Positions 29,195-34,970 of a stretch of 34,970 bases of DNA are shown in pieces. Origin of the DNA: Treponema sp. GTDB taxonomy: Bacteria; Spirochaetota; Spirochaetia; Treponematales; Breznakiellaceae. The notes beneath the pieces are model-generated. The model was not told where the DNA came from. It saw only the letters and a program-made list of their open reading frames with translations, and made no database searches. Made by a program: the position numbers and the translations under genes. The first letter of the stretch is position 1. The number at the start of each line of letters is the position of its first letter. The stretch spans positions 1-34,970 of the forward strand of contig JAISQJ010000117.1 of assembly GCA_031274285.1 (NCBI GenBank), in the 5' to 3' direction.

Positions 29195-30079
29195 ATGACA
29201 AGCAAGCGGAGTCTGGGAGAAAAAATCTTCGGCCTTTTTAACGTGATAGGACTAACCGCCCTTTCCTGTGTGTTTCTATTGCCGGTCTGGCATGTACTGA
29301 TGGGTTCTATCAGCGATCCCCTCAGGCTTTCCGCCTACAGCGGCCTTATCCTTAGGCCCCTGGGAAAAGCAACCCTGGGGGGATATACGCTGGTGATGAA
29401 CAACAGCAATATTCTGCGTTCATACCTAAACACCATTATCATTGTGACCGCGGCCACGGGTTTCGGTACGGTTTTGACCATTCTGGCGGCATACGCCCTT
29501 TCGCTTAAAAGACTCTATTTCAAGGCGCCGATTGTATTCATGATCACCTTTACGATGATTTTTAACGGCGGTCTGATACCGACCTATATGGTTGTCAGAA
29601 ATCTTGGAATGCTCAATTCCCTTACAAGCCTTATCATTCCGGGGGCGGTTTCGGTATACAACATCATCATCATGCGGACCGCCTTTGCCTCGATCCCCGA
29701 TGCCCTTTCGGAAGCGGCCATAATCGACGGCGCGGGACACGGACGGATACTGACCCAGATTATCATTCCGGTGTCCTCCGCCACCATCGCCGTTATTGTT
29801 TTGTTTTACGCGATTCAGCACTGGAATGCGTGGTTTAACGCCTCCATTTACCTGCGGGACCGCGGCCTGTTCCCCCTTCAGCTTACCCTGCGGGAAATTG
29901 TCATCCTCAGTTCGGAACAAAGCATCCAGGCCGCCCAGGAGGCCACGGACATGGAAATTTTCCGGCCCCTTATTAAATACGCAACGATTATGGTGGCAAC
30001 CCTCCCCATGCTGGTAATTTATCCCTTTGTGCAGAAGTACTTTGTTTCCGGGGTTATGATCGGGTCGGTAAAGGGCTGA
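29195..30079 (+). CDS. Sugar ABC transporter permease, YtcP/LplC type
   Basis: 294 residues with about six membrane helices and the EAA loop SEAAIIDGAGHGRILTQIIIP. Family phrases: FNGGLIPTYMVVRNLGMLNS and the ending YPFVQKYFVSGVMIGSVKG. It is the second half of the permease pair, 10 bases after the first. The last 26 bases overlap the end of the opposite-strand regulator gene. Confidence 0.93.
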   Translation: MTSKRSLGEKIFGLFNVIGLTALSCVFLLPVWHVLMGSISDPLRLSAYSGLILRPLGKATLGGYTLVMNNSNILRSYLNTIIIVTAATGFGTVLTILAAYALSLKRLYFKAPIVFMITFTMIFNGGLIPTYMVVRNLGMLNSLTSLIIPGAVSVYNIIIMRTAFASIPDALSEAAIIDGAGHGRILTQIIIPVSSATIAVIVLFYAIQHWNAWFNASIYLRDRGLFPLQLTLREIVILSSEQSIQAAQEATDMEIFRPLIKYATIMVATLPMLVIYPFVQKYFVSGVMIGSVKG

Positions 30080-32114
30080 AAGTCCCCGCCGACAGATGGC
30101 GGTACACCGTTGGGGTAACCCCTTCCAGCCGCTTAAAGGCCCGTATCATGGTAAGGCTGTTGGTATAGCCTATTTTGGCGGCAATGCTGTTAATGCCGCT
30201 CCTGGTTTCGCGCAGCAATATTTTTGCCTCGTCTACCCTGCGCTGATGGATATAATCCAGAATACCGCAGTTTTCGCCTTTCTTAAAAACCCGCAGCAGA
30301 TAGGATTTGCTAAAAGCAAAATGATCGGCTATTGAGGTGACGCACAGATTGGGATTAGCGTAATTTTCGTTAATATACCGGACAATTTCGGCATGAAGGG
30401 GAATCCCATCGTCTTCCCGCCCCGCATCCTCCGATGCCTGGATGTCTTTCAGCACATCCTGCTTCGTCATGACATCTTCCTGTTCATGCAGGTCCTTAAT
30501 GTGGGAGAGTCCCCAGACGGTTTCCTCGTAGGCATCGTGTATGTTCATCGCTCCGCTTGCCCGTTCGGAATAGAAACCGCTTATATATACGGATATTTTG
30601 ACAGAAAAACGCTCCCGGATCACCGTTACGCTTTCATGGCATAATTTTTCTAGTTCCCCTATCGGCGTATCGCTGTCCCCCCGCCGGGAGACAATGACAA
30701 AAACATGGTCGTCATGGCGGCAGGCGTAACAGTCGCAGGACCGGCGGAGTATTTCCTCAAAAACACATCCTATGGCCTGGTGCAGTATTTCTATCAAATC
30801 TTCGGCTTCTTCTTCTTTTTGATACAGGCTGCCGCTGTATTCGTTAATAGCAACGCCTATTACCAGGAAACAGCCGGATGAAAAATTAAAACCATATTCC
30901 CCGCAGGCGGCCTTAAAGGTCCGGGCGCTGTAGACAGCGCCCTGCAGCATCTTAGCCAGTTTGTCTTCTGACAATAATGATCGCTGACGGTCAATTTCTT
31001 TTTCATATTCCCGTCTTTTTTCCAGCAAAGAAACGATAGAATCCGCCAAATAGTCAAATTCACTGCGGAAATTGGGCTTTTGCCCGCCGGGGTTTCCCTG
31101 CCGGTTAAGTTGGGCGTTTTCCAGGATGGACGACAGTCTGCGGACCGGCTTGTAGTTTTTTAGGGTAAATGCAACAGAAATAACGGTTCCTATCCCCAGA
31201 CATCCGAATAGAAATATAAGGTAGGCCAGGCGTATCTGCTTTAAGTCCTTAACGTATTGAGGGATAGGAATGGCGGAAACCAGCGTCCAGCCGGTCATTT
31301 TTGATGAAGCAGAGGTAACCGCCATGTTTTGTGTTTTTAGGACTTCCAGATAGGCCCCCGAGAAATCGATATCCAGTTCTTCCGTAAGGCCAAGGGAATA
31401 GTCTGAACATATAATCCGGCCTTCCGAGGGGGAAAAAAGCCAAATATAGCGGGACTCCCGTTCCGTGCCGTCTCCGTATCCGTTCAGCAGGGCGTAAACC
31501 GGCCTGTAATCCATAACAAAAAAACACACCACGTTGGGTACGGCCCCGGTAAGAATATCGCTCATGATTACCACGATTTTTTCCGATCGGGAAGACTGCT
31601 GGGATTGGGTCATGTAAACCTGAAACTGCCGGCCCTGCTCCACCCAGCGCAGGATCGGGGCGCCGGGGCCCGCTTCCCTTTCCAGTTCCCTTAGAAAAGA
31701 TTCCCTGGTTCCGTAAAACCCTTCGGTGGTTGCCGCAAGGCCGGGAAAATTAAAATAAACATAAATTTTACGGAAATGATTGCTTTGAGCCGCATATTCG
31801 CCGAGGACTGTCTGGAGTTTGCCGACTTTTTCAAGCTTAAAGGGGCTCAGGGGCCTTTCCGCATAGGTAAGGGAAATAACCGTCTCCTGATTTAAAATCC
31901 GCCGGCCTGCGGCGTATATATCCGAGAAAATCTGATCAACGGCGATTTCGGTTTGGGAAAGGGCAACCGTAGCTATTTTTTCCGTGTTTTCCCGGACAAC
32001 GGACACGGAGACCGCATAGATCATAAAGCTTACCGCCAAGGGTATAATCAACACCAATAAATAAGAGACAAGCCATACCCGGAGGACGCTTTTTTTGTTT
32101 ACGATTCGTTTCAT
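30054..32114 (-). CDS. Membrane-spanning AraC-family transcription regulator
   Basis: 686 residues. One membrane helix (about 12-34, VSYLLVLIIPLAVSFMIYAV), an extracytoplasmic sensor domain (about 35-285, probably Cache-like), a second helix (about 288-312), a cytoplasmic linker, and a C-terminal double helix-turn-helix AraC domain (from INENYANPNLCVTSIADHF, with FSKSYLLRVFKK and IAAKIGYTNSLTMIRAFKR). This layout lets one protein sense an external ligand and bind DNA directly. Its position, convergent with the cassette, suggests it activates the GH1-to-permease operon in response to the transported sugar or its bound form. Start at 32114 with AGGG upstream. Confidence 0.9.
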   Translation of the reverse strand: MKRIVNKKSVLRVWLVSYLLVLIIPLAVSFMIYAVSVSVVRENTEKIATVALSQTEIAVDQIFSDIYAAGRRILNQETVISLTYAERPLSPFKLEKVGKLQTVLGEYAAQSNHFRKIYVYFNFPGLAATTEGFYGTRESFLRELEREAGPGAPILRWVEQGRQFQVYMTQSQQSSRSEKIVVIMSDILTGAVPNVVCFFVMDYRPVYALLNGYGDGTERESRYIWLFSPSEGRIICSDYSLGLTEELDIDFSGAYLEVLKTQNMAVTSASSKMTGWTLVSAIPIPQYVKDLKQIRLAYLIFLFGCLGIGTVISVAFTLKNYKPVRRLSSILENAQLNRQGNPGGQKPNFRSEFDYLADSIVSLLEKRREYEKEIDRQRSLLSEDKLAKMLQGAVYSARTFKAACGEYGFNFSSGCFLVIGVAINEYSGSLYQKEEEAEDLIEILHQAIGCVFEEILRRSCDCYACRHDDHVFVIVSRRGDSDTPIGELEKLCHESVTVIRERFSVKISVYISGFYSERASGAMNIHDAYEETVWGLSHIKDLHEQEDVMTKQDVLKDIQASEDAGREDDGIPLHAEIVRYINENYANPNLCVTSIADHFAFSKSYLLRVFKKGENCGILDYIHQRRVDEAKILLRETRSGINSIAAKIGYTNSLTMIRAFKRLEGVTPTVYRHLSAGTFSPLPTRS

Positions 32115-32137
32115 CGCCGCCCTATATCGCGGGTATC

Positions 32138-32166
32138 ATTGTAGGCGGTTCCCGGACAAATGTCAC
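32138..32166 (-). promoter_or_regulatory. Candidate promoter of the AraC-type regulator
   Basis: Minus strand: GTGACA (32166-32161), 17-base spacer, TACAAT (32143-32138), each one mismatch from consensus. It lies in the 64-base gap after rimP, so the regulator need not depend on rimP transcription. Confidence 0.6.
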
Positions 32167-32178
32167 CACGCCTTCCAA

Positions 32179-32637
32179 TCAGGGGCCGACCCCCCCGTCC
32201 AGCCGGGCCTTGGCGATGATTTCGTAGGGGAGATGGACCTTCGTTCCCCCGGCCTCCAGTTCGATCCCCTCGGCGCTTGACGAGAGGAGGACCCCGGAGA
32301 ACCAGTCGGAGGTATCGACGCGGTAGCAGCGGACCGGGCGGCCGGTGTAGTGGCGGAACTCGCTGCCGTCCTTGATGAGCCGGTCTATGCCGGGGCTGGA
32401 GACTTCCACGTAGAGGTCCTGCCCCGGAAAGGCCAGTTCCAGCCGGGGCAGGGCGGAGCGGTGAAAGGCGGAACAGTCCTCCAGGCCGACATCGCCGTCC
32501 TTGTAGACCACCAGCCGGACCTGGGTGGAACCCCGATGCCGGGAGACGGTGATCTCCACCAGGGAAAGCTTCAGACCCCGGGCCGCCGGTTCCAGGGCTT
32601 CAAACAGGGGGTCGGGCTGGGGGGGACTGTAATGCAC
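32179..32637 (-). CDS. rimP: Ribosome maturation factor RimP
   Basis: 152 residues, family length. It helps 30S assembly. Family features: SLVEITVSRHRGSTQVRLVVY, the DCSAFHR segment and YVEVSSPGIDRLIKDGSEFRHY. Start GTG at 32637 with AAAGGAGG four bases upstream. In most bacteria rimP directly precedes nusA; here the sugar cassette and its regulator (about 8.9 kb) lie between, and rimP is joined to the amidohydrolase gene instead (10-base gap). Confidence 0.92.
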   Translation of the reverse strand: MHYSPPQPDPLFEALEPAARGLKLSLVEITVSRHRGSTQVRLVVYKDGDVGLEDCSAFHRSALPRLELAFPGQDLYVEVSSPGIDRLIKDGSEFRHYTGRPVRCYRVDTSDWFSGVLLSSSAEGIELEAGGTKVHLPYEIIAKARLDGGVGP

Positions 32638-32647
32638 GGGGCCTCCT

Positions 32648-34063
32648 TTACGTATGCGCGGCGGGGTCTACCAGGGGCCGCCGCCCGGCAGGGTCTACCC
32701 GCCCGGCAGGGGGGGCCGGCCTTACCAGGCGGCCATAGCCCGCGTTGCCCAGTAAGACGCCATCCTTCATGACGATCCTGCCCCTGACAATGGCCGCCCT
32801 GGGGGACCCCAGGGTCCGGAAGCCCTCGAAGGGGGAGCTGTTGTTTTTGGAATGGAGGTCCCCGTTCCTGATGACCCCGGCCCGGTTCATGTCCACGATG
32901 GTAAAGTCCGCGTCGGTATTGAGGGCAAAACTTCCCTTTTGGGGGTAGAGCCCCCAGATACGGGCCGGGGCCGCGGAGGCAAGCCGGGCGTAATCGTTCA
33001 GCGAGAGGCGGCCCTGGTTGACCGCGGTAAGGAGCAGCGGCACCGAGGTCTCCACCCCCATGATGCCGGACAGGGCTTCCCAGAGGGACCGGTCCTTTTC
33101 CTCCGCCGTGTGGGGGGCGTGGTCCGTGGCGATCATGTCGATGGCGCCGTCCCCCAGGCCCCGCCACAGGGCCTCCCGGTCTTCGGCGCCGCGAATAGGG
33201 GGATACACCTTCATCCTGGTCCCCAGGCGCCGGTAATCGCCCTCGTCCAGAAAGAGGTACTGGGGGCAGGTTTCCGCGCTCACCGGAATCCCCCGGCCCT
33301 TGGCACGCCTTATCAGGTCTACCCCCAGTTTCGAGCTGACATGGCAGATGTGTACCGGCGTTCCGGTGTATTCGGAAAAAAGAAGGACCCTGGCAATGGA
33401 GGCGGCCTCCGAAACGGCCGGCCGGGCCCCGGCCAGGAGCGCAGGATCGTCGGCGCCGGCGGCGCGGCAGATTCCGGTAAAATACCCGTTAAGCTCGTTA
33501 TCCTCGGCGTGGAAGGCGATTCTAAGGCCCAGGGAGCCGGTTTTCCCCATGCCCTCCAGGAGGGACCCCGGCCCCGGCGCGGCCAGGCCCCCCACCGAAC
33601 TGCCCAGGAAGACCTTGAATCCCAGGACCCCCTCCCCGGCCAGGCCCTCAAGCTCCCCAACATTGTCCCCGGTCATGGCCGCAAAGAGCCCAAAGTCGAT
33701 GTAGGATTTCCCCCCGGCGATCCCCGCCTTCTCCCTAAAATCGCGGACCCCGGCGGTGGCCGGAACCGTGTTGGGCATATCCGCCACCATGGTAAGCCCG
33801 CCGTAGGCCGCCGCCGCGGAACCGCTGGCAAAATCCTCCTTGTGGGTAAGCCCGGGGTCCCGAAAATGCACATGGGCGTCGATAATCCCCGGCAGGACGT
33901 ACAGGCCCGCGGCGTCGTAGACATCCTCCCCCTGGGAAGGGGCCAAATCCCCGGCCAGGCAGGCTATCTTTCCCCTCCGTATCCCCACATCCGCGACCAC
34001 ATCGGCCCCGCTGTCCAGGGGATTAACCAGGATACCCCCCTTGATAATGAGATCGTACTTCAC
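32648..34063 (-). CDS. pyrC: Dihydroorotase-type amidohydrolase
   Basis: 471 residues, cyclic amidohydrolase. Metal-site motifs: HVHFRDPG (His64, His66), a Lys in GFKVFLG (Lys150, the place of the carbamylated lysine), His185 in FHAEDNEL, HICHVSS (His238, His241) and DHAPHTAEE. Class I dihydroorotase, making dihydroorotate for pyrimidines, is the likeliest role; allantoinase or hydantoinase cannot be excluded from sequence alone. The open frame extends 87 codons upstream, but family similarity starts at GTG 34063 (VKYDLIIKGG) behind GGGGGAG. No other pyr gene is in the window. The C-terminus is rich in Pro/Ala/Arg. Confidence 0.88.
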   Translation of the reverse strand: MKYDLIIKGGILVNPLDSGADVVADVGIRRGKIACLAGDLAPSQGEDVYDAAGLYVLPGIIDAHVHFRDPGLTHKEDFASGSAAAAYGGLTMVADMPNTVPATAGVRDFREKAGIAGGKSYIDFGLFAAMTGDNVGELEGLAGEGVLGFKVFLGSSVGGLAAPGPGSLLEGMGKTGSLGLRIAFHAEDNELNGYFTGICRAAGADDPALLAGARPAVSEAASIARVLLFSEYTGTPVHICHVSSKLGVDLIRRAKGRGIPVSAETCPQYLFLDEGDYRRLGTRMKVYPPIRGAEDREALWRGLGDGAIDMIATDHAPHTAEEKDRSLWEALSGIMGVETSVPLLLTAVNQGRLSLNDYARLASAAPARIWGLYPQKGSFALNTDADFTIVDMNRAGVIRNGDLHSKNNSSPFEGFRTLGSPRAAIVRGRIVMKDGVLLGNAGYGRLVRPAPPAGRVDPAGRRPLVDPAAHT

Positions 34064-34149
34064 CGCGCTCCCCCTGCGTAAACCCAGAGCGCATGGTAAC
34101 GCAAAGGGCCCCGGATATGAAGGCCCCGCCTTGGACAGCGGGTAGTCAG

Positions 34150-34329
34150 GCCCAGTTTGGGCGCATCCCCGGCTTCGCCGGGGACCGGGCTGATACGGGG
34201 CTCCGCTCCGCTCCGGCCCCCTCCCCCGCGAACCGGTGAGCGGGTTCTTTGCACCGGGTCTGCCCTTCGGGCACCCCTCCCATCCCTTGCGCGAAGATTC
34301 GCTGTCCTTAAAATGCCGCGCCATGGCGC
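34150..34329. repeat. Cluster of small GC-rich stem-loops
   Basis: Successive inverted repeats lie in this gap: GCCCAGTTTGGGC (34150-34162), TCCCCGGCTTCGCCGGGGA (34166-34184), GGGGC/GCCCC (34197-34201 with 34216-34220), GAACC/GGTTC (34230-34234 with 34243-34247), TGCCCTTCGGGCA (34261-34273), and the palindrome GCGCCATGGCGC (34318-34329). No credible gene is present. The density of stems resembles a REP/BIME-type dispersed element or a structured RNA. Confidence 0.6.
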
Positions 34330-34349
34330 TCAGTTGACCCAGAGATAAC

Positions 34350-34405
34350 TAAGAACTAAGAACTAAGAAGTAAGAAGTAAGAAGTAAGAAGTAAGAAGTA
34401 AGAGG
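34350..34405. repeat. Tandem heptamer array, 8 x TAAGAAS
   Basis: TAAGAAC x2 (34350-34363), TAAGAAG x5 (34364-34398), TAAGAGG (34399-34405). Seven-base units are not a multiple of three, so TAA falls in all three frames. The array ends about 36 bases before a TATAGT hexamer, so unit changes would move upstream sequence relative to that promoter. Confidence 0.9.
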
Positions 34406-34415
34406 TGTCGTATCT

Positions 34416-34447
34416 TTGTAGTTTTTTTAGGAAAAACAGGGTATAGT
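34416..34447 (+). promoter_or_regulatory. Weak candidate promoter of the terminal secreted-protein gene
   Basis: TATAGT (34442-34447), the same -10 as before the ATPase gene, about 45 bases upstream of the ATG. The -35 is poor: TTGTAG at 34416-34421 is 20 bases away. The T-run and A-run between could bend the DNA. Confidence 0.25.
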
Positions 34448-34491
34448 AGACACCCGGAGCAAGACGCTAAAAAACTGTTAAGGAGAAAACC

Positions 34492-34970
34492 ATGAAAAAG
34501 CTTATCGCCGTTGTGTTGCTGGGCGCCGCGGCCCTGTCCGGCCTGTATGCCCAGAGCGGGACAGGGGACATGATATCGGCAAGTTTTGTCAAAGAATATA
34601 ATAATTACTTTGTTGATAGTAGAGGAAGTATTAAAGGGAAGTATTTAAGGTCTTTTTCTGACGAAGAAATTGGTAAATATTCTGCTTTGGGTGGAAGTAA
34701 TCTTGATATTGACACTGCCGAAGAAATAGCTTTTTTATCTTATGCGTCTGGCGTGGTAGATATACGCCCGCCGGAAGCGGCGGCCATGCTCCCCAAAAAC
34801 CGCGAGAGCGATCTAAAAATCGGCGCGTTGATGTATCAGAATTTACAGACAGCCGCGTTTTTAAGAACCGCCAATGCCGCCGCGTATGCGACGCTGTTTA
34901 ACCAATTCTGCGCGGAAAATAATATCAGCAAAGCGGAAGTAAAAACTTATTTTGACCGGAACATCGCCGC
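34492..34970 (+). CDS. Secreted protein of unknown function (3' partial)
   Basis: 159 residues are visible; the frame is open at the window edge. The start MKKLIAVVLLGAAALSGLYAQ is a clear signal peptide with cleavage after LYA, so the product is exported. AAGGAG lies eight bases before the ATG. The mature part shows no family I recognise; it is predicted mixed helix, with MYQNLQTAAFLRTANAAAYA as a long amphipathic stretch. Bases about 34580-34745 are markedly AT-rich, unlike the signal peptide before and the sequence after, suggesting mosaic origin or fast evolution. It may belong to a lineage-specific family of exported proteins. Confidence 0.75.
   Translation, partial: MKKLIAVVLLGAAALSGLYAQSGTGDMISASFVKEYNNYFVDSRGSIKGKYLRSFSDEEIGKYSALGGSNLDIDTAEEIAFLSYASGVVDIRPPEAAAMLPKNRESDLKIGALMYQNLQTAAFLRTANAAAYATLFNQFCAENNISKAEVKTYFDRNIA

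Noticed and set aside
34064-34324. 87-codon N-terminal extension of the dihydroorotase gene
   Set aside because: Low-complexity translation of the stem-loop region; the GTG at 34063 has a good ribosome site and begins the family fold.
34157-34348. 63-codon + strand open frame in the stem-loop region
   Set aside because: No ribosome site, composition set by hairpins; more likely non-coding repeat sequence.

Overview
The window looks like a GC-rich spirochaete chromosome, most likely a Treponema-type (Treponemataceae) genome, perhaps from a gut-associated lineage. The evidence is protein character: a very long GreA with an N-terminal helical/TPR-like extension (also known from chlamydiae), a linked nusA-infB-rbfA-truB-ribF-rpsO-pnp block, and an AAA-ATPase/PD-(D/E)XK gene of a type common in host-associated anaerobes. 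Species assignment is inference; there is no rRNA or tRNA in the window.

Layout. Bases 1-4114 (+) hold the 3' part of the long greA gene and a membrane-anchored von Willebrand factor A protein with a repetitive Pro-rich stalk. Bases 4123-23271 (-) form one long, tightly packed reverse-strand block, read from right to left: nusA, infB, rbfA, [inserted + strand ATPase/nuclease gene], truB, ribF, rpsO, pnp, dut, lptF, lptG, rhaB, rhaA, rhaD, tgt and a HEAT-repeat protein. This joins transcription/translation factors, RNA turnover, dUTP hydrolysis, LPS-type lipid export, L-rhamnose catabolism and tRNA queuosine modification.

Bases 23340-32178 hold a self-contained sugar-use cassette: a GH1 6-phospho-beta-glucosidase, a GH4 6-phospho-beta-glucosidase, a lipoprotein solute-binding protein and two LplB/YtcP-type permeases on +, and a convergent membrane-spanning AraC-type regulator on -. 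The cassette separates nusA from rimP, which in many bacteria sit side by side. rimP is now at 32179-32637, downstream of a dihydroorotase-type amidohydrolase. nusA has its own good promoter and an intrinsic-terminator hairpin in its short leader, which suggests attenuation, possibly NusA autoregulation.

Bases 34064-34491 are non-coding and repetitive: a run of small GC-rich stem-loops, then eight tandem heptamers (TAAGAAS), then a weak promoter. These lead into a secreted protein of unknown function whose gene runs off the right edge.

The points most worth a second look are the nusA leader and zinc ribbon, the RibF protein without a recognisable riboflavin kinase domain, the internally deleted ATPase/nuclease gene placed antisense between rbfA and truB, the phosphoglycosidase/ABC cassette with no PTS, kinase or ATPase gene beside it, and the repeat-rich region at the right end.
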